NCBI GenBank assembly: GCA_017438635.1
Contig: JAFRUZ010000010.1
Coordinates: 1 to 44,087, forward strand
From: Bacilli bacterium
GTDB lineage: Bacteria > Bacillota_I > Bacilli_A > RF39 > UBA660
Direction: 5' to 3'
Length of the DNA stretch: 44,087 nt
Shown here piece by piece: positions 31,977 through 40,000 of this stretch (positions are counted from its first letter, which is position 1; each line of letters opens with the position of its first letter). The notes below the pieces were generated by a model, which saw only the letters and a program-made list of their open reading frames with translations, was not told the origin of the DNA and did not search any database. Both the position numbers and the translations under genes were made by a program.

Positions 31977-33024
31977 AGAATAGTTTTAATATATCATTAA
32001 ATGTTACATATATCATCAATAATATAAGCAACCCAAATCCAATAGTATGAATTGTATTTTCTACTTTAGGATCTACTGGTGACCCTTTAATCTTTTCTAT
32101 AAATAAGAATAATATTCTACCACCATCAAATGCTGGGAATGGTAATAGATTTATTACTCCAACATTTATACTTAATAATGCTGTTAGACTTAGTAATGCT
32201 CCAAGTCCTACTGCTTTTGTTTGATCTACTATTGATACAATACCTACTGGACCACTTAATTGGTTCATTTTTACTCCACCAGTGAACAGATTACCTATTA
32301 CTACAAACATTTGCTTAAAGATTGCTCCTTCTTCTTTAAAGGCATAAGCAATTGATTTAAAGAATCCTCTTTGAGTTTCTGCTTTTAAGACAATTCCAAT
32401 AGCATATTTTGTTTCTCCTGTTTCATCTGTCACCTTTTTAGGAGTTATTGTATAAAAAGTTTTTGTACCGTTTGCTTTTTTTATATCAAATTTGACTGGT
32501 TTAGATAAATCTGCAACTGTTAAGTATAGACTTATATCATCTAAATAAGTAACTTTATGTCCATTTATACCAGTTACTATATCTCCTTTTTCCATTCCTG
32601 CTGCTGCTGCGGGATATTCTGCAGTTACATCACTAATCTTTGGAGTTGTAGATGGAGCTCCATAAATTAATCCTATAAGCAAAAGTATTAAGAAAGCAAA
32701 TATAAAGTTGTTTCCAACTCCCATGAACATAACCATAAATCTTTGAAGAATAGTTTTGTCTTGTAAATTAGAACCTTTTGTTTTCTTTCTTTCTTCTTCA
32801 GATATTTCTTCACCTGCTAAAGAGACGTATCCTCCAATTGGTATCCATCTAATTGAGTATTGTGTTTTATCTTTAGCTATTTTCTTTGCAAGTAAAGGTC
32901 CCATTCCTATAGAAAACTCGTATACATGGACTCCTGTTAGTTTTGCAAATATAAAATGTCCACCTTCATGTACTAAAACTATTAAACCAAGTATTAAAAT
33001 GAATAATATTATTGTTAATATCAT
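31975..33024 (-). CDS. rseP: RIP metalloprotease RseP/RasP (site-2 protease)
   Basis: 349 residues. Membrane zinc protease that cuts anti-sigma factors or signal-peptide remnants inside the membrane. The zinc site H19-E-G-G-H23 lies in the first helix. A PDZ domain follows (A-A-A-G-M-E-K-G-D-I-V-T-G-I-N-G). The second metal motif N-L-L-P-F-P-A-F-D-G-G appears near residue 290. Typical length for Gram-positive members is about 420; this one is shorter in the middle but has all catalytic parts. It follows cdsA by 9 bp, as in Bacillus, but polC and proS do not follow. Confidence 0.96.
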   Translation of the reverse strand: MILTIILFILILGLIVLVHEGGHFIFAKLTGVHVYEFSIGMGPLLAKKIAKDKTQYSIRWIPIGGYVSLAGEEISEEERKKTKGSNLQDKTILQRFMVMFMGVGNNFIFAFLILLLIGLIYGAPSTTPKISDVTAEYPAAAAGMEKGDIVTGINGHKVTYLDDISLYLTVADLSKPVKFDIKKANGTKTFYTITPKKVTDETGETKYAIGIVLKAETQRGFFKSIAYAFKEEGAIFKQMFVVIGNLFTGGVKMNQLSGPVGIVSIVDQTKAVGLGALLSLTALLSINVGVINLLPFPAFDGGRILFLFIEKIKGSPVDPKVENTIHTIGFGLLILLMIYVTFNDILKLF

Positions 33025-33033
33025 ATATCCTCC

Positions 33034-33834
33034 TTATAAAATGTCCATAAATAATACAAATGTTATAACTACAAATATTATACTATCTAATCTATCTAAT
33101 ATACCACCGTGACCTGGTATTAAATTAGAAAAGTCCTTTATTTTGTAATGTCTTTTTATACTTGAAAAGAATAAATCTCCAATTTGCCCTATTATTGATA
33201 AGACAAATGTAATTCCTAATAGTACAAGTATATTAATATTAGAATTTATTATATATATATAAAATAGTGCTGGAATTACTGTCCCTATTATTACTCCTCC
33301 AATTGCTCCTTCAATAGTTTTATTTGGAGATATTTTTTCACATAGCTTATGTTTTCCAATAAAGTATCCTGTAAAATAAGCAAATGTATCAGTTATAGTA
33401 GTTACTAATAATAAGTATATTAGATAATTTATACCTACATTACTAATTAGAATCATTGAGTTATATGCTACTCCAAAAAATACTGTAGCTCCAAGAACAT
33501 ATAAAGAGTCTGTAACACTGTACTCTTCAGTATTATCTATTAGTACTACTGGTATAAAATATAGTAAGAATACTACTATTAATATCTTATATATCAGTTC
33601 ATATTTTGCACTGTAGACATCAGTTCCTAAATATACAAAGGCTGCTATTAAAATATAAGAAATTATTCTAATTACTAAAGGAATTCTACTTTTACTAGTC
33701 CTTGCTTTTAATATTTCATACATAGATGCTATTGCTAAAGCAATTCCCAGTATTTTAAAAGGTAGTCCTCCGATTAAAGTAATTGGTATAACTATAATAC
33801 ACATTACTATAGCGCTTATAATTCTTGTCTTCAA
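33034..33834 (-). CDS. cdsA: phosphatidate cytidylyltransferase
   Basis: 266 residues with about eight membrane helices. It makes CDP-diacylglycerol for phosphatidylglycerol and cardiolipin, the lipid that feeds the LtaS-like enzyme. The family signature is clear near the C-terminus: the K-D-F-S-N-L-I-P-G-H-G-G-I-L-D-R-L-D-S block, and earlier S-P-N-K-T-I-E-G-A-I-G-G. The start codon is TTG (33834) behind AGGAAGTGA; no ATG fits. First gene of cdsA-rseP. Confidence 0.95.
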   Translation of the reverse strand: MKTRIISAIVMCIIVIPITLIGGLPFKILGIALAIASMYEILKARTSKSRIPLVIRIISYILIAAFVYLGTDVYSAKYELIYKILIVVFLLYFIPVVLIDNTEEYSVTDSLYVLGATVFFGVAYNSMILISNVGINYLIYLLLVTTITDTFAYFTGYFIGKHKLCEKISPNKTIEGAIGGVIIGTVIPALFYIYIINSNINILVLLGITFVLSIIGQIGDLFFSSIKRHYKIKDFSNLIPGHGGILDRLDSIIFVVITFVLFMDIL

Positions 33835-33856
33835 ATTATCACTTCCTACCTTATTA

Positions 33857-33885
33857 ATTATAACCTAAATATTTTTGTTTGAAAA
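33857..33885 (-). promoter_or_regulatory. promoter of cdsA-rseP
   Basis: TTTTCA (33880-33885), 17-bp spacer, TATAAT (33857-33862), 22 bp before the TTG start. Confidence 0.65.
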
Positions 33886-33915
33886 GAGAACATATTTAAT
33901 TATTTAATTTATTTA

Positions 33916-33946
33916 CAAAAAAACACGATTATTAATCGCGTTTTCT
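33916..33946 (-). terminator. terminator of the unknown gene at 33932
   Basis: AACGCGATT, short loop, AATCGTGTT (one G-U) and seven T on the minus strand, spanning the stop codon. Confidence 0.75.
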
Positions 33947-34855
33947 CGTATAATGGTCTCTTTCTTCCATTAATCCTTCAATTGTTAGTTGGCCTCCAAG
34001 ACAATTGCTTATTATCTCTTCTTTTGGAGATAATCCATATTCATTAATGTATTTTTCTCTTACTACTTTACCTAAGAAACGTACATCTTCTTTTAGACCA
34101 TTATATTGTTTATAATCAATTCTATTATTAGTGTCGGTTTTTATCTTTGTAATTCTTTTACTACACATTATACTTGTATATACTAGTGCTGCTACCCTAT
34201 ATCTTAATAGTTCATCACTCATTTTTTCAGATAGTTTAACGTTACTATTTAGTCTTACTCTACACTTTTCATATAAAAACTTTTGAAGATTTTTTCTAGT
34301 AGTTTCTATCATACCAGAGTTTAATGATCCTATTATTTCACCATTTGCTCTTGGTAAACCATAATTATAAGTAATATTTTTTATATATTCTGTATATTCT
34401 TCTTCATAACTTAGTAATTCTTCTCTTGACATACCTTCTAATCCTTCGAGTATTTGATTTACAACGTCTGAAAGAAAACATACTTTGCCTACTCTGCTTT
34501 CCTTTTTTTCTTTTGACTCTTCTTTTATTTCTTCTTTGTTTTCATCTTTTTTCTTCTTAGAATAATTTTTGTATGTGCTTTCTATAATAGCAGGAAGAGG
34601 TTCAAATATTTCTTTGAATAACATACCTTTTGTTATTTTAGCATTTACACTTTCAATTACAAGGTTTAATACTGCTAATCTTTTTTTCTCTACCTTACTC
34701 TTTAATAAAGCTTTCTTTATTCTATACATGTACATTGCATTTGATTCACTTATATTTTCTTTGCAAGAACAATTGTAACGATGATTAACTAATATACGTT
34801 CTAGTTCTAATAATAGTTTTTTTTCTGATTCAGAAAAAGTATTTATATTTGCCAT
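33932..34855 (-). CDS. unknown soluble protein
   Basis: 307 residues, no signal peptide or membrane helix, mostly helical and charged. A Lys/Glu-rich linker (about 97-120) splits an N-terminal helical part from a C-terminal part. Two Cys lie at C-S-C near residue 30 and two more at positions in V-G-K-V-C and Y-E-K-C. No catalytic motif or family was recognised. It has a textbook promoter and its own terminator, so it is probably well expressed. AGGGGGAAA precedes the ATG. Confidence 0.75.
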   Translation of the reverse strand: MANINTFSESEKKLLLELERILVNHRYNCSCKENISESNAMYMYRIKKALLKSKVEKKRLAVLNLVIESVNAKITKGMLFKEIFEPLPAIIESTYKNYSKKKKDENKEEIKEESKEKKESRVGKVCFLSDVVNQILEGLEGMSREELLSYEEEYTEYIKNITYNYGLPRANGEIIGSLNSGMIETTRKNLQKFLYEKCRVRLNSNVKLSEKMSDELLRYRVAALVYTSIMCSKRITKIKTDTNNRIDYKQYNGLKEDVRFLGKVVREKYINEYGLSPKEEIISNCLGGQLTIEGLMEERDHYTRKRD

Positions 34856-34878
34856 TTTATTTCCCCCTATGACGCGCT

Positions 34879-34907
34879 ATTATACCACTTTTTTATGAAT
34901 TTGTAAA
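34879..34907 (-). promoter_or_regulatory. promoter of the unknown gene at 33932
   Basis: TTTACA (34902-34907), 17-bp spacer, TATAAT (34879-34884), 23 bp before the ATG. Confidence 0.85.
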
Positions 34908-34970
34908 GCACATTTTCTAGGTATTTAGGCTTTAAAAATATTTAATAAATTCATAATATCTGTCTTTTTA

Positions 34971-35000
34971 TTGATAATATTGCATTTTATTCCCTATAAT
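34971..35000 (+). promoter_or_regulatory. promoter of the double-XRE gene
   Basis: TTGATA (34971-34976), 18-bp spacer, TATAAT (34995-35000). The leader is about 85 nt, longer than most in this window, and contains no recognised structure. Confidence 0.75.
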
Positions 35001-35093
35001 TCCCACTTTTTTTACAGTCAACATTTGTCGTATTTAGGATGTAATAGGAGAAATATTTCATTTTTAATGAGATAATTGATTTAGGTGATTTTT

Positions 35094-35525
35094 ATGGTTC
35101 TTACAAAAATAAGAGATTTAAGAGATGAACATGATTTAACTCAAGTAAAAACCGCTGCTATTATGGGTGTTTCTAAGTCTACTTATGCTAGATGGGAAAC
35201 AGATGAGGCTATTATTCCTCTTTCTCATTTAAATAATTTATGTAATTATTTTAATGTTTCTATGGATTATATTACTGGATTTTCTAAAAAGAAAAACTAT
35301 GATATTGTTAACAAAAGTTTAGATAAAGTACTTATTGGTAAAAGATTAAAAGAGTTTAGACTATCACATGGTTTAACTCAAGAAAAACTTGCTAAAGTGA
35401 TAAATACCTCTCATTCTACAATAAGTGGTTATGAGCATGGGAAAAATATGATACTTACTGCTTTTGCATATAATATTGCTAAAAAGTATAAGATATCTTT
35501 AGATTGGTTATGTGGTAGAATAGAT
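35094..35525 (+). CDS. transcription regulator with two XRE-type helix-turn-helix domains
   Basis: 144 residues (stop codon follows at 35526-35528). The ATG at 35094 has AGGTGA upstream; a GTG nine bases earlier overlaps that site. Two Cro/C1-type HTH domains stand in tandem: residues about 1-62 (L-T-Q-V-K-T-A-A-I-M-G-V-S-K-S-T-Y-A-R-W-E) and 80-143 (L-T-Q-E-K-L-A-K-V-I-N-T-S-H-S-T-I-S-G-Y-E). There is no separate ligand or oligomerisation domain. The fusion of two HTH units could let a monomer bind two half-sites. It is convergent to tRNA-Lys and has no obvious target gene; the divergent unknown gene at 33932 is the best candidate. Confidence 0.92.
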
Positions 35526-35540
35526 TAAATTGTAAAAACA

Positions 35541-35572
35541 AAAAAAGACTCTGTATAGAGTCTTGTTTTTTT
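35541..35572. terminator. bidirectional terminator between the XRE gene and tRNA-Lys
   Basis: AAGACTC, 6-nt loop, GAGTCTT (35545-35564), with A-run before and T-run after, so it can stop both convergent transcripts. Confidence 0.85.
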
Positions 35573-35574
35573 AA

Positions 35575-35650
35575 TGGTGATCCCTCAGGGGTTCGAACCC
35601 TGGACCCACAGATTAAGAGTCTGTTGCTCTACCAGCTGAGCTAAGGAACC
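35575..35650 (-). tRNA. tRNA-Lys (anticodon CTT)
   Basis: 76 nt on the minus strand with CCA encoded. Acceptor stem GGTTCCT/AGGGATC (two G-U pairs), D-arm TAGCTCAGCTGGTAGAGCA, anticodon stem ACAGA/TCTGT with loop CTCTTAA, giving anticodon CTT for AAG codons, and T-arm with GGTTCGAACC. In such an AT-rich genome a second tRNA-Lys with TTT should exist elsewhere. Confidence 0.97.
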
Positions 35651-35661
35651 AGAACAATAGT

Positions 35662-35670
35662 ATTATATCA
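35662..35670 (-). promoter_or_regulatory. extended -10 promoter of tRNA-Lys
   Basis: TG-A-TATAAT on the minus strand, 12 bp upstream of the mature tRNA 5' end. Confidence 0.6.
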
Positions 35671-35687
35671 CAAAATATGTAAAAAAA

Positions 35688-35718
35688 AAATACTTATTAT
35701 CAAAATAAGTATTTTTTT
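35688..35718. terminator. terminator of the Rpn-family gene
   Basis: AATACTTAT, 7-nt loop, ATAAGTATT with A/T tracts on both sides, between the Rpn-like gene stop (35729) and the tRNA promoter. Confidence 0.8.
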
Positions 35719-35728
35719 ATATGTATAA

Positions 35729-36679
35729 CTATTTTGTTATACTCTTAAGTTCTTCTTTACTAATACCCGTTATTTCAAGAATTAAATCTGAATCCATACC
35801 TTTACTTAACATATTACATGCTATTTCTAATTGTTTTAATTTTTCTCCTTCATTTTTGCCTTGTTCTATACCTTGTTTTATACCTTGTTTTATACCTTGT
35901 TTTAAACCTTTTTCTAACCCTTTTTTTAATCCTTTTTCTGTAGCTATCTTGTCACGATATGCGTCCTTAGCATTTTGTATCATTCTTGCTTCTTTTTCTT
36001 CATCATAAAGATTTAAATATGTTTCATTTTCATTTAAATCCTTTATTTTCTTTTCATATTCCATCAATATTTCATCTCCATCACTTAGTTTTTCTAAGTC
36101 TTTTATGTTATCAATAAATATTAGTAATAACATCTTTTCTAAATTGCTTAACTTTTCTTTATTATAATACTTCTCTGCAATTTTGGAAAGACTTATGTGA
36201 TATTTTATGAAACTTTCATTTTCTGGTTCATGTGTATCTATTTCTAACATTCTAAATACTGATATTTCTTTTTTAAATTTGTTGAAAGCATCTATGTTTA
36301 TTTGTATTAATTTTTTATATTCTGCATATGTATCCCCTCTTTCCATAGTTCTTCCCATTATTTTAAAAGCATATAAATCATTTCTTTCAAATAAACCATC
36401 ATAATACTCATTATTCATTTCTAGATTAATGATATTTCCTTCGACACTTAACAGTACATCTGTTGCTTTGGCTTTTTCTTTAGCCCTATCTATTGGAAGA
36501 GTGGTGTTTTCAACTACAAGGTTTTCTTTTAAATAATTAACATCAATATTAGTTATTTTACTTATTAAAGTACATGTATAGTTACGACATTCTTTACAAG
36601 TAAATATTTCTTTAAAGATAGGGTCAAATGTTCCAGGTATTAATTTGTGTTCTTTCAATTTTGTTTTTATAAAAAACAC
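35729..36679 (-). CDS. Rpn/PD-(D/E)XK nuclease-family protein (transposase-like), start uncertain
   Basis: About 313-316 residues. The N-terminal domain has the Rpn/PDDEXK_2 pattern: P-G-T-F-D-P-I-F-K-E-I-F, T-D-V-L-L-S-V-E-G-N-I-I-N-L-E-M-N (Asp and Glu of the nuclease core), and R-N-D-L-Y-A-F-K-I-M-G-R. The C-terminal part has a G-L-K-K-G-L-E-K-G-type four-residue repeat, normal for this family, encoded by a 12-bp DNA repeat. These proteins are widespread recombination-promoting or accessory nucleases. The start is odd: GTG at 36679 lies inside the AGGAGGTG ribosome site, the codon correctly spaced from it is ATA (36668-36670), and the next candidate is TTG at 36658. It may be a poorly translated or decaying gene. 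Confidence 0.85.
   Translation of the reverse strand: MFFIKTKLKEHKLIPGTFDPIFKEIFTCKECRNYTCTLISKITNIDVNYLKENLVVENTTLPIDRAKEKAKATDVLLSVEGNIINLEMNNEYYDGLFERNDLYAFKIMGRTMERGDTYAEYKKLIQINIDAFNKFKKEISVFRMLEIDTHEPENESFIKYHISLSKIAEKYYNKEKLSNLEKMLLLIFIDNIKDLEKLSDGDEILMEYEKKIKDLNENETYLNLYDEEKEARMIQNAKDAYRDKIATEKGLKKGLEKGLKQGIKQGIKQGIEQGKNEGEKLKQLEIACNMLSKGMDSDLILEITGISKEELKSITK
35869..35904. repeat. tandem 12-bp repeat, three perfect copies
   Basis: TACCTTGTTTTA repeated three times, followed by degenerate copies; encodes the K-Q-G-I repeats of the Rpn-like protein and is prone to slippage in whole codon quartets. Confidence 0.9.
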
Positions 36680-36684
36680 CTCCT
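36677..36684 (-). promoter_or_regulatory. ribosome binding site that questions the Rpn gene start
   Basis: AGGAGGTG on the minus strand. A six-base spacer (TTTTTT) then leads to ATA, not to ATG/GTG/TTG. A TATAAT stands just upstream (near 36685-36692). Confidence 0.7.
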
Positions 36685-36749
36685 ATTATATAAATACATA
36701 GGGAAATAGTTTTACACCTAAATTTTATTTAAAAAATTTAATAAAAAAA

Positions 36750-36791
36750 TAAAAAGAAAACCAGTCAACATCTAATTGATATTGACTGGTT
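36750..36791 (-). terminator. terminator of the giant surface protein transcript
   Basis: AACCAGTCAA, 13-nt loop, TTGACTGGTT (36759-36791) then TTCTTTTTATTTTTTT on the minus strand, about 220 nt after the gene's stop codon. Confidence 0.75.
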
Positions 36792-36960
36792 ATTATTAAT
36801 TCTTATTTATCTGCACACACTATTTGACAAAGAGTTTTTTCATAAGAAGTATTAGTTTGTTGTAAAACTTTATATATTTTTTTAACTTTAATTTAGTGTC
36901 GTTCAAAATTTTTTATCAATTTTGGGTTAACTCATTATTTGGTAAACAATCGTATTTGTT

Positions 36961-36991
36961 ACAAGGGAAAGGATAAATCCTTTACCCTTGT
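36961..36991 (-). other. bulged hairpin directly after the giant gene stop codon
   Basis: ACAAGGG + one-base bulge + AAAGGA pairs with TCCTTT + CCCTTGT across a 4-nt loop. The GC-richest hairpin in the gap, but no T-run follows, so it is more likely a 3'-end stabiliser or processing element than an intrinsic terminator. Confidence 0.55.
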
Positions 36992-37012
36992 AATATCAAT
37001 TCTATTGCTATT

Positions 37013-40000
37013 TTACTGATATCTAACTGATCCTACAGTTAAACCACCTGAACTAATATATTGAACATCATTATAGAAGTTTACATTGCTCATAGCATTA
37101 CCAGTACTTACAGATCTTTGAGAATTTGCTGCATAAAGTGTGTTAAATAATTCACCACTTGTACCATTTATAAGCGAAGCACCTGGCCATACATCAGTTA
37201 CAGCAGCAAAGCTTTCACCTGATCCTCCTGAAGCATTTGATGCTGCAAAACCAACTGCTCCTAGAATTTTTCCACTAGAAATTGAAACTTCTCTCCAGCA
37301 ATTCCATTCAGCCCATGCACTTTTAGTTATGCTACCAACAGTAACTCTTGTTACCTTGTAATAACTAGCAGGGAAATGGTTAGATTTATCTGCTTTTAAT
37401 GCTTCTAAAGCGTTATATCTAGCTAAACCTATGTTACTTGTTGGTGCAAATGTTGTTGTTCTAGCAGTTTTACTGTTATTAACTTCTGTAAAATTAGCCC
37501 AGTATGAAACTTTTGCATTAGCATTTGATATAGATGGTGCAACGCTAAGAGTACCAGATGAACCATCATCAGCTACATAATTAGCTAGCACATAGGTATT
37601 TGTTACATTTTGTCCTCCAGAAACATCATTTGTATTTATTTCAAATCCTGAGGCACTAATAAATTTCCAACCGCTATCTGGATAGAATCCTTTTCCAACA
37701 GCTGATGTAGTTACTGTTACAGGATTTTCTGTTTTTCTTACACTCTTAATATCAGAGTAGCTTAGTACAACATCTTGAAGTTTTAGCAATCTGTCTATTC
37801 TTGTATCGATACTATCTGAACTATAAGTAGTTGCTGTTCTATCACGTAGGTATAAATAATAATCATATGCAGTAGCACTACCAGCAGCCATAGTTCTATA
37901 GATTATCCTATTATTACTACTGAAGTAATAAGGCCTATATATTTGACTTGCTGAGAATCCACTTCTTGACTTTTTAGTATATCCACTTACAGTAGGAACT
38001 GTGAAATCTATAGTTTTAGCATTACCAGCTGTAATTGTTTGAGTATTTGATACTCTTTCTTGATGGAAGTCATCAGCTTGTACATAAGTTGTGTATGCTT
38101 CTTCCAAACTATCGATATCTGCCCACTGAGCATAAAGTGCTAATGCTTCATTTGCTGTATATGTATCTCCTGGATCATACCATGTTCCTTCTGTATCTGA
38201 TGCACTCATTGATGTAGCCCAACCTAGGAATATTTTACCATCTGAACATGTTGGTATACCACTTCGAAGAGTTAAATTAGTACCATTTATCTTTGTTTGG
38301 CTTGAAGGAAGTTCTGACGCATTTGCACATCCATCTCCTGCAGCATATGATACGGTAAATTGATCTGAATCTGTTACTGTAATATTTTCAGAACTTATAT
38401 AAATTGGTTGCCCCCAACCATATACTTGGTTTTGAGCATTACCAGTACTTGAATCACGTTCTGAATTACCGGCATACCATGTCATATGATATATACCTGA
38501 AGTTGTATTTAATCCTTCAATCCAGTTCTTGTTAATTATTGAGTAACTTGAACCGTAACCATTACTAACACTTACTCCATGTGCAAATACACCAAGGAAT
38601 TTTCCATCTGGGATAGATATGTTTTTGGTTGCTGTTCCTGTACCCCAAGCAGACACATTACCTACTGTGCCTTCAACTCTGCTATAACGTTTTACATAGC
38701 TTTCAGGGAAGTAATTATTCTTATCGTTGTAAAGATCTACAAGAGCTGCATATCTAGAGGCTCCTTGAGAACTAAGTGTTGTACCATTAAATGTTGTAGT
38801 TCTTGCTGTTTTAATCTTAGCTACAATAAAGTATGATGTTAATTTTACTTTTGGCGTATTGGTTGGATTTGCATATGTATGTAAATCCATTCTATAAGAT
38901 CTTGAATTGCTACTAGTACAATCACTAGTTCGCATTGAACGATATACAGATACTCTTGACGTATTAATTCCGCCATCTGTTGCATTAGCTAGGATGTATC
39001 CACCTGGTGCTACAAGTTCCCAAGTATCATCAACATCACTAGGGATAACGCAAAGCCCCTTAAGGCCATTGCTATTCATTTCTAAATTGTCATTTACCTT
39101 TGAAGTACTTTTAACTTCACTATATTTTAGTGCTACATCTTGTATTTTTTGTAATCTATCAATTCTAGCATTAATTGTGTCACTACTATATGTCGTAGCA
39201 GTTCTCGACTTAACACTGAAATATTCTCTTACGTCATTACTTGAGTCTGGTGCTACATCCCCTACTAAATCTATTACTTTCATATCTGTGTTATCGATAC
39301 CAAATGATCTATATCTAGCAGAGTTATAGTTAAGGAATCCACTTATACTTTTTACTACATATCCACTTTGAGTAGGATATGTTTGTCTTACTATATATAC
39401 ACTTGTTGCATCCTTTATTGAACTTCCACCTGTTACTTCTACATGACTAAAGTCTCCACTTTGTACTACAGATGTATATTTAGTTTCTAATGAAGCTACA
39501 TCGTACCACTGAGCATATAGTGTTAATGGTGCATCGCCAGTGTATGTACCTCCTTCATCGTACCAATCACTTGTCTCATCTGCATTTACTGATGTTGACC
39601 ATCCTATAAATGTTTTACCATTTGAACATGTTGGTATACCACTTTGAAGAGTTAAACTTGCACCAGTTTTAGTTTGAGTGGCAGGTAAATTTGAAGCTGT
39701 TGGACAGTTTCCAGCATTATAAGTTACTGTTGGAAGAGCGTTTGCATATAATGTTGTTGGATTTGTATTTATTGTATAACTTGCTCCTGCTGCTATTCCT
39801 GTTGTTGCACCATTTGTTGTGTTCCATCCTACTGATACATAACCACTTTCTGGTGTAATAGTTGGAAGTGTTATAGAACAACTGTAACTACCCCTTGTTA
39901 TAGAACATGTTGTAGATGTTGCTCCAACCTCTGATACATTTGCTCCTACTTCATAGTTTACATTAAATGTATATACTGTATAGAATATTGATGTTGTTGA

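Larger units (their letters stand above)
36685..37012. other. non-coding gap between the Rpn-like gene and the giant surface protein gene
   Basis: 328 bp, mostly A/T. It holds the Rpn gene's -10 region, a terminator hairpin (36759-36791) and a second strong hairpin right behind the giant gene (36961-36991). A small CAAAATT/AATTTTG inverted repeat lies between them. I found no open frame with a ribosome site and start codon. Confidence 0.7.

Noticed and set aside
31975-33024. RseP zinc motif HEGGH as an unusual variant
   Set aside because: It fits HExxH; Gly at these places is within family variation.
35575-35650. tRNA-Lys as an integration (att) site for a mobile element
   Set aside because: No second copy of the tRNA 3' end was seen in the window and no integrase is adjacent; xerD is 20 kb away and housekeeping.
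35869-35904. Short tandem repeats as a CRISPR array
   Set aside because: The unit is 12 bp without spacers and is coding sequence of the Rpn-like protein.
36797-36890. Short minus-strand frame ending in Y-E-K-T-L-C-Q-I-V-C-R
   Set aside because: Only about 27 codons between stops, no start codon or ribosome site; treated as non-coding.
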